Source of the DNA: an uncultured Candidatus Melainabacteria bacterium
GTDB lineage: Bacteria > Cyanobacteriota > Vampirovibrionia > Gastranaerophilales > Gastranaerophilaceae
Length of the DNA stretch: 64,000 nt
Assembly: GCA_947364235.1 (NCBI GenBank)
Contig: CANARY010000004.1
Location: 124,001 to 188,000 of the forward strand
Direction of reading: 5' to 3'
Made by a program: the position numbers and the translations under genes. This document shows positions 52,709 through 60,923 of the stretch, piece after piece (the first letter of the stretch is position 1; each line of letters opens with the position of its first letter). The notes beneath the pieces are model-generated. The model worked only from the letters and a program-made list of their open reading frames with translations, made no database searches and was not told the DNA's origin.

Positions 52709-53511
52709 GAATTTTTATCAACTAAAGCTTCAACAATTTTCATCTGTTCTTTGAGTTTGTGAATTTCTTTTTTCAAATCACCGGCTTCTTCGAGTTGTTT
52801 GTTAAAATTTTCCTGTTTAGCTTTTGCGCTAAGCTCGGAAATTGCGTTGACCACAATTCCTACAATAACGTTCATAACAATAAAAGACGAAATTAGGATA
52901 AATGTAACAAAGTATACCCAAGCGTATGGGAATACAGCAATGACTGGGCGTGCAATTCCCATTGACCAGCTTTCTAAAGTCATAATCTGAAAAAGCGAAT
53001 ACATGCTTTTTCCAATACTTCCGAAAAATAGCGGGAAAGCTTCAGCGAACATTGTAGTGCCCATTATTGCAAAAATATAAAATAATAATAAAAGCAAAAC
53101 GCTTGCCCATCCTACGTTTGGAATTGATTCAATTATTGCTTGGACAATTATTCTAAGCCTTTCAAGCCTGGTTACAAGTCTTAATGCACGTAGAGCTCTT
53201 AAGACTCGGAATGCCCGGAATGAAGAGAATACTCCGCCTGTCGGTATCCACGACATAGCTACTAGTATGAAATCAAAATTATTCCAGCCGTCTTTGAAGA
53301 AGCTGTTTTTATAAACATAAAGCTTGATGAATATTTCAATTGAAAAAATTACAACGCAAATATTACATAATAAATGCATTAAACTTCCGAATTTTTGGCA
53401 AAGTACCGGATATGTTAACATTCCTAAAAGGATTGAATTTATAATAATTACAGCTAAAATAAAATTTGAAACAGCTTTGCTTTCAATAAATGTTTTTAAT
53501 CTTTTTCTCAT
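52705..53511 (-). CDS. Voltage-gated sodium channel-like ion channel (NavBac type)
   Basis: 268 residues, one six-helix unit. The S4 voltage sensor has a regular arginine ladder (FRAFRVLRALRALRLVTRLE, about 99-118). The pore between S5 and S6 has filter TLESWSMG, the same TLESWS as NaChBac, implying Na+ selectivity (known for family relatives). The C-terminus is a coiled coil (about 230-265) as in NavBac tetramers. It lies 4 nt after wecB on the same strand; no functional link is evident. Confidence 0.9.
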   Translation of the reverse strand: MRKRLKTFIESKAVSNFILAVIIINSILLGMLTYPVLCQKFGSLMHLLCNICVVIFSIEIFIKLYVYKNSFFKDGWNNFDFILVAMSWIPTGGVFSSFRAFRVLRALRALRLVTRLERLRIIVQAIIESIPNVGWASVLLLLLFYIFAIMGTTMFAEAFPLFFGSIGKSMYSLFQIMTLESWSMGIARPVIAVFPYAWVYFVTFILISSFIVMNVIVGIVVNAISELSAKAKQENFNKQLEEAGDLKKEIHKLKEQMKIVEALVDKNS

Positions 53512-53515
53512 ATTT

Positions 53516-54625
53516 TTAACTAATTCGTATTATTTGTTCAATTTGTTTCGATGTAGTTCCGTCTCCATAAGGGTTTTGAGCTTTTAAACGTGTAGCTTCT
53601 TTTGTTGAAGATAGTATTTTTTCGCTTTCTTCTAAAATTTTATCATAATCAGCTCCGACAAGCTTTGAAACTCCGGCGTCAACACCTTCTTTCCGTTCAG
53701 TTTCATAACGCATAACAAGTGTAGGGCAGGCAAAAGATGGAGCTTCTTCCTGAATTCCTCCTGAGTCAGTTAAAATAAGTTTTGCATTTTTTTGTAAATA
53801 TACAAGATGCGGGTAATCCAGCGGAGGCAGTAAATGAATGTTGGTAAACTGTTCCAATCTCTCATGGATTTTACCTTTTACGTTTGGATTGGGGTGAACC
53901 GGGATTACGAACGTATGGTCAGAATATTTTTTAGCTAAAAATGAGATAGCTTCAATAATTCTGTCAATTCTTTCTCCGTGGTTTTCACGCCTGTGGGCGG
54001 TGATTAAAACCAGTTTATTGTTAATAGGTATTTCTTTATCTTCAAAGAATTTTTTAGAGTTTTCAATCACTTCTTTTGAAAGACAGAAAAGTGCATCAAT
54101 TACAGTATTGCCGACAACGTGAATTTTGTTTTCGTCAATTCCTTCGCGAAGTAAAGCTTCTTTGTTTACTTTAGTCGGAGCAAAATGAATTGCTGCAACA
54201 CGTGAAGTCATCTGGCGCATAATTTCTTCCGGAAATGGTTCATAAATATCGTAAGAACGAAGTCCTGCTTCAACATGATACACAGGTATTTTGTGATAAA
54301 AGCTGGTTAAAGCACCGCAAAGAACAGTCATCGTATCACCTTGAACAATAGCAGCATCTATTTTGTTCTCGTTAAAAACTTTGTCTAAACTTGTTAGAAT
54401 TCGGGCTTGAATAGATGAAAGAGACTGGTTTTCTCTCATGCAGTCAAGATTGATGTCAGCTTTCAAACCAAAATAAGCAAGAGTTTGGTTGGAGAGTTCT
54501 TTTTGCTGCTCAGTGTTGCAAATAATTACATTGTAATCCTGCGGGTACTTTTTTAATTCAAGTATAACAGGTGCAAGCTTAATAATTTCCGGACGTGTTC
54601 CAAAGATAAAAATAATATTTTTCAT
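53516..54625 (-). CDS. wecB: UDP-N-acetylglucosamine 2-epimerase (non-hydrolysing)
   Basis: 369 residues, GT-B fold. Typical segments: FIFGTRPEIIKLAPVILELK, VQGDTMTVLCGAL, HVEAGLRSYDIYEPFPEEI, VTAHRRENHGERI, and LTDSGGIQEEAPSF. It converts UDP-GlcNAc to UDP-ManNAc for surface polysaccharide. TATAAT ends 7 nt before ATG 54625 and no Shine-Dalgarno is seen. Probably co-transcribed with the ion channel. Confidence 0.96.
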   Translation of the reverse strand: MKNIIFIFGTRPEIIKLAPVILELKKYPQDYNVIICNTEQQKELSNQTLAYFGLKADINLDCMRENQSLSSIQARILTSLDKVFNENKIDAAIVQGDTMTVLCGALTSFYHKIPVYHVEAGLRSYDIYEPFPEEIMRQMTSRVAAIHFAPTKVNKEALLREGIDENKIHVVGNTVIDALFCLSKEVIENSKKFFEDKEIPINNKLVLITAHRRENHGERIDRIIEAISFLAKKYSDHTFVIPVHPNPNVKGKIHERLEQFTNIHLLPPLDYPHLVYLQKNAKLILTDSGGIQEEAPSFACPTLVMRYETERKEGVDAGVSKLVGADYDKILEESEKILSSTKEATRLKAQNPYGDGTTSKQIEQIIRIS

Positions 54626-54632
54626 ATATATA

Positions 54633-54638
54633 ATTATA
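54633..54638 (-). promoter_or_regulatory. -10 box of wecB, leaderless architecture
   Basis: Minus strand TATAAT, seven bases, ATG 54625. No Shine-Dalgarno. Confidence 0.45.
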
Positions 54639-54684
54639 CAATAAAAGAATTTTTTGGTATACTTAATTCAAGGAGAGTTTTATT

Positions 54685-56046
54685 ATGCGTCAGAGACCAA
54701 AAGAACAAGATAAAAATGAACGCCGTCATAATTTTGATGCGGTGGAAGAAAATTTAACAGCTGAACAGGTAAAAGCGGAGGCAGAAAGATGTTTGACCTG
54801 CAAAAATCCTAGATGTGTCAAAGGCTGCCCTGTAAATATTCAAATACCTGATTTTATTAAAGCTTTAAAAGAAGATAAGCTTGAAGAAGCTGGTGAAATT
54901 ATTCGTCAAACAAGCATGCTTCCTTCTGTATGCGGCAGAGTATGTCCTCAAGAAAGGCAGTGTGAAGGAAATTGCGTGCTTGGTATTAAAGGTGAAGCGA
55001 TTGCTATCGGAGCGTTAGAAAGATATGTTGGTGACAATACTTCGGCGAAATCATCTCAAATTGTTCCTTCCGGTAAAAAAGTTGCAATTGTCGGTTCTGG
55101 CTGTGCAGGCATTACAGCTGCTTCAGATTTAAGAAAAGCTGGTCATGATGTTACAATTTTTGAAGCGCTCCATGAATTTGGAGGTGTTTTAAGATATGGC
55201 ATCCCGCCTTTCAGGCTTCCGCGCAGCGTTCTTGATAGAGAAATTGAAGCGCTTAAAGAAATGGGTGTAAAGTTTGAAAAAAATGTGATTGTCGGCAGGT
55301 CAATTACGTTAAAACAGCTTAAAGAAGAAGGCTTCGACGCTGTATTTATCTGTTCTGGAGCAGGACTTCCTAAGATGATGAATATACCTGGTGAAAATTT
55401 GAACGGAGTTTATTCAGCTAATGAATTTTTAACACGAGTAAATCTTATGGGAGCAAATAAAGAAGACTCTATTACACCTTTGCGCGTAGGAAAAGCAGCT
55501 GCTGTAATAGGCGGCGGCAATGTTGCTATGGATGCAGCAAGAACTGCTGTAAGGGTAGGGTTTGAGAAAGTTTATATAGTTTATAGAAGAACAGAATCTG
55601 AGCTTCCAGCGCGTCTTGAAGAAATTAGACATGCAAAAGAAGAAGGAGTTATTTTCCAATTCTTGCATGCTCCGGTGGAAATTAAAGAAAAAGACGGTTA
55701 TGCTGCCGGCATGAAATTCGAAATTATGGAGCTTGGCGAACCTGATGAATCAGGAAGAAGAAAACCTGTTGGAACCGGACGTTATGCGGATTTAGATGTT
55801 GATTCTGTTATTGTAGCATTGGGAACGGGTCCAAATCCGATTATCCAAAAATCAGCGCATCAAGATGGATTTGATTTTGAGGTTGATTCAAAAGGTTATT
55901 TTGTAGTAAATCCTGAAACGCGCGAGACTTCTATTCCGACGATTTTTGCAGGCGGCGACGTAGCTCCTGTCGGAGCTTCAAATGCTATAAATGCAATGGG
56001 TGCAGGAAAAAAAGCTGCGAAAGCTATAAATGATTTTCTTTCGTAA
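54685..56046 (+). CDS. gltD: NADPH-dependent glutamate synthase small subunit (GltD-like)
   Basis: 453 residues. N-terminal [4Fe-4S] domain with C-x2-C-x4-C-x3-C (CLTCKNPRCVKGC) and CGRVCPQERQCEGNC, then an FAD motif (VAIVGSGCAGITAASDLRKAG, about 131 on), NADPH motif (AAVIGGGNVAMDAARTAVR, about 272 on) and the final FAD motif IFAGGDVAP. Such proteins are the GOGAT small subunit or the homotetrameric GltA/SudA-type oxidoreductase; no large subunit lies nearby, so an NfnB/SudA-like role is possible. AAGGAGAG precedes the ATG. Confidence 0.9.
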   Translation: MRQRPKEQDKNERRHNFDAVEENLTAEQVKAEAERCLTCKNPRCVKGCPVNIQIPDFIKALKEDKLEEAGEIIRQTSMLPSVCGRVCPQERQCEGNCVLGIKGEAIAIGALERYVGDNTSAKSSQIVPSGKKVAIVGSGCAGITAASDLRKAGHDVTIFEALHEFGGVLRYGIPPFRLPRSVLDREIEALKEMGVKFEKNVIVGRSITLKQLKEEGFDAVFICSGAGLPKMMNIPGENLNGVYSANEFLTRVNLMGANKEDSITPLRVGKAAAVIGGGNVAMDAARTAVRVGFEKVYIVYRRTESELPARLEEIRHAKEEGVIFQFLHAPVEIKEKDGYAAGMKFEIMELGEPDESGRRKPVGTGRYADLDVDSVIVALGTGPNPIIQKSAHQDGFDFEVDSKGYFVVNPETRETSIPTIFAGGDVAPVGASNAINAMGAGKKAAKAINDFLS

Positions 56047-56052
56047 AATTTC

Positions 56053-56081
56053 TTTACATAAGAGAAGTTTTGTGATATAGT
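56053..56081 (+). promoter_or_regulatory. Promoter of pilT
   Basis: TTTACA at 56053-56058, a 17-nt spacer, then TATAGT at 56076-56081. A leader of about 30 nt with AAAAGAGGG precedes the ATG. Confidence 0.6.
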
Positions 56082-56118
56082 TCAATAGAGAGATAATGCA
56101 AAAAAGAGGGCTTTTTTA

Positions 56119-57189
56119 ATGCTTATAGAAAAATATTTGGAAGTAGTTGTAAAGCAGAGAGGTTCTGACTTACACATCTCTGCGGGGTTGCCTCCGGTTG
56201 TTCGTATTGACGGTAATCTTCAAAGAATGGATGTTCCTGCTTTGAAACCTGAAGAAGTAGAATTGCTTTTGTTTCCTATGTTAAATAAGGAACAAAGACG
56301 TAAGCTTGAACAGGACTGGGAACTTGACTTTTCATACGGTATACAAGGTTTAAGCCGTTTCAGGGTAAATATTTACAAAGATAGAGGAAACTATGCAGCT
56401 GCATTCCGTGTAATTGCGTCTAAAGTTCCTTCTTTTAAAGAATTAGGTTTGTCTGATACTGTAAGAAAAATTGCAGAAAAACCGCGCGGATTAGTACTTG
56501 TAACAGGTCCTACAGGTTCTGGTAAATCAACAACTCTTGCTGCGATGATTAATTATATCAATGAGACACGTTCAGAACACATTTTGACAATTGAAGACCC
56601 TATCGAGTTTATTCATCCGTCAAAACGTTCAATCATCCACCAGAGAGAACTTGGTCAGGATACAAGAAGCTTTGCAAACGCTTTGAAATCAGCACTTCGT
56701 GAAGACCCTGATATCATTCTTGTAGGTGAGATGCGTGATTTGGATACAATCAGATTGGCATTGACAGCTGCTGAAACTGGTCACTTAGTATTTGGTACTT
56801 TGCACACCTCATCAGCTTCTCAAACAATTGACCGTATCATTGACGTATTTCCAGAAGGTCAGCAGCAGCAGGTTCGTGTACAGCTTTCTAACTCATTGGT
56901 TGCTGTATTTTCACAAACATTGCTTCCGCTTCTTCAAGCAGATGGCACGAAGAGCGGCCGTGTTATGGCTCAAGAGGTTATGCTTGTTATTCCTGCGATT
57001 GCAAACTTAATCAGAGAAGCAAAAGCTGCTCAAATCTATTCGACAATGCAGACAAATTCAGGTTTCGGTATGCAGACTTTGGAAATGTCTTTGAGAGATT
57101 TGTATATGAGGAAGAAAATTACTCTGGAAGATGCTCTTGCGAGATCAAGCCGTCCGGAAGAGTTCAAACGAGGATTACAAAATTCATAA
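56119..57189 (+). CDS. pilT: Twitching motility ATPase PilT
   Basis: 356 residues. N-terminal PAS-like domain with SDLHISAGLPPVVRIDG, then RecA-like ATPase: Walker A LVTGPTGSGKSTTLA, Asp box (TIEDPIEFIHPSKRSIIHQR), Walker B ALREDPDIILVGEMRD, His box GHLVFGTLHTSSASQT, and the AIRNLIRE-like C-terminal motif (IANLIREAKAAQI). It powers type IV pilus retraction. It stands alone with its own promoter and two terminator hairpins; other pil genes are outside the window. Confidence 0.96.
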   Translation: MLIEKYLEVVVKQRGSDLHISAGLPPVVRIDGNLQRMDVPALKPEEVELLLFPMLNKEQRRKLEQDWELDFSYGIQGLSRFRVNIYKDRGNYAAAFRVIASKVPSFKELGLSDTVRKIAEKPRGLVLVTGPTGSGKSTTLAAMINYINETRSEHILTIEDPIEFIHPSKRSIIHQRELGQDTRSFANALKSALREDPDIILVGEMRDLDTIRLALTAAETGHLVFGTLHTSSASQTIDRIIDVFPEGQQQQVRVQLSNSLVAVFSQTLLPLLQADGTKSGRVMAQEVMLVIPAIANLIREAKAAQIYSTMQTNSGFGMQTLEMSLRDLYMRKKITLEDALARSSRPEEFKRGLQNS

Positions 57190-57194
57190 GGTTT

Positions 57195-57224
57195 ATAAAG
57201 GCGCGAGCGAAGCTCGCGCCTTAT
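57195..57224 (+). terminator. First pilT terminator hairpin (copy of the rpsA one)
   Basis: ATAAAGGCGCGAGC-GAA-GCTCGCGCCTTAT: the same 21-nt core stem-loop as at 9751-9781, but with only a weak T-run (TTATTT). Confidence 0.75.
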
Positions 57225-57234
57225 TTAATGCAAA

Positions 57235-57263
57235 AAAAGAAAGCTTATAAGCTTTCTTTTTTT
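57235..57263. terminator. Second hairpin between pilT and a convergent small gene
   Basis: AAAAAGAAAGCTTATAAGCTTTCTTTTTTT, with A- and T-runs on either side; it includes the last codons of the gene ending at 57245. Confidence 0.75.
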
Positions 57264-57514
57264 ATTTCTTTACGAATACTATCAGCTGTTACTTGCCAGT
57301 AGTTAAGCCTGTCAAAAAACGGTTCATTTATTTCTGCAATTTCTATATCCATTTCGGATGGGAAAGAGTTGTGTTCTTTGACTTCTTTGCATAATTCTTT
57401 TTTTATTTGTTCTATGTTTTGATGGTCTTCAAGGTAACATCGGCTCATATACATTCCTGCTGCTGCAGCTGTTAAAATTAAACCTGATTGTATGTCTGCT
57501 TTGGTTATTTTCAT
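57245..57514 (-). CDS. Small single-pass membrane protein
   Basis: 89 residues from ATG 57514 (MKITKADIQSGLILTAAAAG...). One Ala-rich hydrophobic helix (about 10-26), then a charged C-terminal region (about 30-89) with ELCKEVKEHNSFPSEMDIEI. The start is fixed by an almost perfect promoter, TTGACA-17-TATACT, ending 7 nt before the ATG; the open frame further upstream crosses that promoter. No family recognised. Confidence 0.6.
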   Translation of the reverse strand: MKITKADIQSGLILTAAAAGMYMSRCYLEDHQNIEQIKKELCKEVKEHNSFPSEMDIEIAEINEPFFDRLNYWQVTADSIRKEIKKESL

Positions 57515-57521
57515 GCAAGAA

Positions 57522-57550
57522 AGTATATCTTGTTCATGGTATGATGTCAA
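57522..57550 (-). promoter_or_regulatory. Consensus promoter of the small membrane protein gene, leaderless
   Basis: Minus strand TTGACA (57550-57545), a 17-nt spacer, TATACT (57527-57522), seven bases, ATG 57514. It overlaps the presumed promoter of the divergent ABC-F gene (TATGAT 57540-57545). Confidence 0.7.
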
Positions 57551-57554
57551 TATT

Positions 57555-59180
57555 ATGATTACAACAGAAAATTTAACAGTACGTTTTGGAACGGAAGCAT
57601 TATTTGAAAATGTTAATATAAAATTCTCAGAAGGCAATTGCTATGGACTTATTGGTGCAAATGGCGCAGGGAAGAGTACTTTTTTAAAAGTTCTTTCAGG
57701 TGATTTGGAGCCGACAAGCGGTCAGGTTCATATTAAGAAAGGCCAGCGAATTGCTGTATTAAAACAAAATCATTTTGAGTTTGATGATTTTACGGCGATT
57801 GATACTGTAATTATGGGGCATAAGCATCTTTATGATGTTATGAAAGAAAAAGATGCACTTTATATGAAGCCTGATTTTAATGATGAAGACGGTTTAAGAG
57901 TTGCAGATTTAGAAACGCAGTTTGCAGAAATGGACGGCTGGCAGGCAGAGCCTAACGCTTCATCTTTGTTAAATGATTTGGGTATTCCTCAGGAACAGCA
58001 TTATGCTTTGATGAAAGATTTGTCAGGCAGTGAAAAAGTCAGAGTTTTGATTGCTCAGGCACTTTTTGGAACTCCTGATATTCTTCTGCTGGACGAGCCT
58101 ACAAACCATTTGGATTTAGCTACTATTAATTGGCTGGAAGACTTTTTGATTGATTTTCCGAATACTGTTATTGTTGTTTCGCATGATAGAAAATTTCTGG
58201 ATAGAATCTGTACGCATATTGCAGATATTGATTTTAGGAATATTCAGCTTTATACCGGTAATTATTCTTTCTGGACTCAGGCAAGCGCTTTGATTATGAA
58301 ACAGAAAGAAGAGCGTAATAAGAAGCTGGAAGAAAAAGCAGAAGAGTTTCGTAAGTTTATTGCAAGATTTAGTGCAAATGCATCTAAGGCAAAACAAGCA
58401 ACTTCCAGAAAAAATATGCTTGAAAAACTTACTCTTGAAGACATCAAGCCTTCTACAAGAAAATATCCGAGTATTTATTTTAAGTATTCAAAAATGCCTG
58501 GAAAAGATGTTTTGACTGTTCAGGGTTTGAGAAAAACTTTGAATGGCGAGCTTTTAATTAAATCGCTTTCTTTTGATGTAAGGCAGGGTGAGAAGATTGC
58601 ATTTATTTCGCAAAACCAGCATGCTGTAACAGCGCTTTTTGAAATTTTAGAAGGCAAGCTTGAGGCTGATGAAGGAAGTGTAACTTGGGGTGTTACAGCA
58701 ACTCATTCTTACTGTCCAAAGGATAACGGGGATTTCTTTGATACTAATAAAAACCTTATCCAGTGGCTTGCACAATATTCAGAAGAACAGCATATAAGCT
58801 TTTTACGCGGATATCTTGGCAGAATGCTCTTCTCCGGCGAAGATGCTGAAAAAGGGGTAAATGTTTTATCCGGAGGTGAAAAGGTTCGATGCATGTTTGC
58901 TAAAACAATGATAGAAGAATCTAACGTTCTTTTATTCGATGAGCCTACAAACCACTTGGATTTAGAAGCGATTACTTCTTTAAATAATGCGCTTATTGAT
59001 TATACTGGTACTGTTTTATTTACTTCTCAGGACTATCAGTTTATAAATACTGTTGCTGATAGAATTATTGAGATTACTCCGAATGGATATTTAAATTACC
59101 AGATGAGATACGAAGATTATCTTCTCAATGCAGAAGTTCAAAAACGCCGCAAAGAAATGTACGGCATGCTCGTAAAATAG
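57555..59180 (+). CDS. ABC-F family ATPase (YkpA/YbiT-like)
   Basis: 541 residues from ATG 57555 (MITTENLTVRFGTEALFENV), where the family normally starts; the frame is open to 57492 without support. NBD1 has Walker A IGANGAGKSTFLKVLSG, signature LSGSEKVRVLIAQALF, Walker B LLLDEPTNHLDLATI. The linker (about 245-315) is the usual helical arm. NBD2 has signature LSGGEKVRCMFAKTM and Walker B LLFDEPTNHLDLEAI, but its Walker A is degenerate (AFISQNQHAVTALFEIL, no GK-S/T). ABC-F proteins act on the ribosome E-site. No Shine-Dalgarno. Confidence 0.92.
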   Translation: MITTENLTVRFGTEALFENVNIKFSEGNCYGLIGANGAGKSTFLKVLSGDLEPTSGQVHIKKGQRIAVLKQNHFEFDDFTAIDTVIMGHKHLYDVMKEKDALYMKPDFNDEDGLRVADLETQFAEMDGWQAEPNASSLLNDLGIPQEQHYALMKDLSGSEKVRVLIAQALFGTPDILLLDEPTNHLDLATINWLEDFLIDFPNTVIVVSHDRKFLDRICTHIADIDFRNIQLYTGNYSFWTQASALIMKQKEERNKKLEEKAEEFRKFIARFSANASKAKQATSRKNMLEKLTLEDIKPSTRKYPSIYFKYSKMPGKDVLTVQGLRKTLNGELLIKSLSFDVRQGEKIAFISQNQHAVTALFEILEGKLEADEGSVTWGVTATHSYCPKDNGDFFDTNKNLIQWLAQYSEEQHISFLRGYLGRMLFSGEDAEKGVNVLSGGEKVRCMFAKTMIEESNVLLFDEPTNHLDLEAITSLNNALIDYTGTVLFTSQDYQFINTVADRIIEITPNGYLNYQMRYEDYLLNAEVQKRRKEMYGMLVK

Positions 59181-59191
59181 CGAAATACAGC

Positions 59192-59220
59192 TTGTCTTTT
59201 TTAAGTGTTTGTACTACAAT
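59192..59220 (+). promoter_or_regulatory. Promoter of pckA
   Basis: TTGTCT at 59192-59197, a 17-nt spacer, then TACAAT at 59215-59220. A leader of about 38 nt with AAAAGGAGGAAG precedes ATG 59265. Confidence 0.65.
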
Positions 59221-59264
59221 CTTTGTGTATATATAACGCTTTTAAAAAAGGAGGAAGCTACAAA

Positions 59265-60863
59265 ATGGAAACATACGGAATTGAAAAATTTGGTATTATC
59301 GGACCAAAAGCTGTTTACCGCAATTTAACTCCAGCTCAATTAACTGAAGCTGCTTTGCGTTTAGGCGAAGGTTCTTTAAGCAACACAGGTGCTTTAGTTG
59401 TAACAACAGGAAAATACACTGGCCGTTCACCTAAAGACAAATTCATCGTTGATACAGAATCTATTCACAACGATATTGCTTGGGGTAAAGTAAACCGCCC
59501 TATTTCAAGAGAAGCATTCAACTCAATCAAGGGAAAAATTGCTGCTTATTTACAAAACAGAGAAGTATTTATTTTTGATGGTTTTGCTGGTGCAGACAAA
59601 ACTTATACTCAAAAATTCAGAGTTATTAATGAAATGGCAAGCCAAAACTTGTTCATTCACCAATTGTTAATCAGACCTACAGCTGAAGAATTATCAAGCT
59701 ATGGTGAACCTGATTACACAATTCTTTGTGCTCCTGGTTTCAAATGTGATCCAGAAGTTGATGGTGTAAATTCAGAAGCTTGTATTGCAATTGATTATGA
59801 AGCACATGAAATCATCATCTGCGGATCTCAGTATTCAGGTGAAATCAAGAAATCAGTATTTGCTACTATGAACTATGTAATGACAAAGAAAAACGTTCTT
59901 CCTATGCACTGTTCAGCTAACATGGACCCTGCAACAGGTGAAACTGCTGTATTCTTTGGACTTTCAGGAACAGGTAAAACAACTTTATCAGCAGATCCTG
60001 CTCGTAAGTTAATTGGTGATGACGAGCACGGCTGGTCTCCAGACGGCGTATTCAACTTTGAAGGCGGCTGCTATGCAAAATGTATTAACCTTTCAGAAGA
60101 ACATGAACCTGATATTTTCAATGCTATCAAGTTTGGTTCTTTAGTTGAAAACGTAGTTATGGATCCAGAAACAAGAGAATTTGATTTCAATGATGGTTCA
60201 TTAACAGAAAATACACGTGTAGGCTATCCAATCAATTATATTAACAACGCTCAAATTCCTTCAAAAGGCGGAATTCCGAAAGTTGTTGTATTCTTGACAG
60301 CTGACGCATTCGGCGTATTGCCTCCAATCTCAAGATTAGACAAAAACGCTGCTATGTACCACTTTGTAACAGGCTTTACTTCTAAGCTTGCTGGTACAGA
60401 AAGAGGTGTTACTGAGCCTCAGCCAACATTCTCAACATTGTTCGGCGAACCATTCATGCCAATGGATGCTTCTGTTTACGCTAAAATGCTTGGTGACAAG
60501 CTTGACCAATACGGTACTAAAGTTTACTTAGTAAATACTGGATGGGCTGGCGGAAGCGCTTCTATGGGTGCTAAGAGAATGAAATTAGCTTACACAAGAG
60601 CTATGGTTACAGCTGCATTAAACGGTTCATTTGATTCAATCGAATTCAAACACCACGATGTATTCAATGTAGATTATCCTACATCTTGTCCTGGTGTTCC
60701 TGATGAAATGCTTGATGCACGCGGAATGTGGGCTGATAAATCAGCTTATGATGCTAACGCTAACAAGCTTGCTCAAATGTTTGCTGACAATTTTGCTAGC
60801 AAATATCCTAATATGCCTGCTGAAATTGTTAATGCAGGTCCTAAAGCAACTGCTAACGTTTAA
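59265..60863 (+). CDS. pckA: Phosphoenolpyruvate carboxykinase (ATP)
   Basis: 532 residues from ATG 59265, the start with a perfect AAAGGAGG; an ATG 60 bases upstream lies in the leader. Motifs: TGKYTGRSPKDKFIVD, FQ(L)-type substrate sites, the kinase-1a P-loop GLSGTGKTTLSADP, kinase-2 DDEHGWS, and the C-terminal TGWAGGSASMGAKRMKL. It interconverts oxaloacetate/ATP and PEP/CO2/ADP. In fermenters it often runs toward oxaloacetate, conserving ATP. Codon use is noticeably cleaner than its neighbours, as expected of a highly expressed gene. Confidence 0.96.
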   Translation: METYGIEKFGIIGPKAVYRNLTPAQLTEAALRLGEGSLSNTGALVVTTGKYTGRSPKDKFIVDTESIHNDIAWGKVNRPISREAFNSIKGKIAAYLQNREVFIFDGFAGADKTYTQKFRVINEMASQNLFIHQLLIRPTAEELSSYGEPDYTILCAPGFKCDPEVDGVNSEACIAIDYEAHEIIICGSQYSGEIKKSVFATMNYVMTKKNVLPMHCSANMDPATGETAVFFGLSGTGKTTLSADPARKLIGDDEHGWSPDGVFNFEGGCYAKCINLSEEHEPDIFNAIKFGSLVENVVMDPETREFDFNDGSLTENTRVGYPINYINNAQIPSKGGIPKVVVFLTADAFGVLPPISRLDKNAAMYHFVTGFTSKLAGTERGVTEPQPTFSTLFGEPFMPMDASVYAKMLGDKLDQYGTKVYLVNTGWAGGSASMGAKRMKLAYTRAMVTAALNGSFDSIEFKHHDVFNVDYPTSCPGVPDEMLDARGMWADKSAYDANANKLAQMFADNFASKYPNMPAEIVNAGPKATANV

Positions 60864-60876
60864 TTTATTTAAAACG

Positions 60877-60911
60877 AAAAAAGGGCGCGTGATTTTCACG
60901 CGCCCTTTTTT
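60877..60911. terminator. Bidirectional terminator after pckA
   Basis: AAAAAAGGGCGCGTG-ATTTT-CACGCGCCCTTTTTT, strong stem with A- and T-runs between convergent genes. Confidence 0.92.
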
Positions 60912-60923
60912 ATTGATTAGCTG

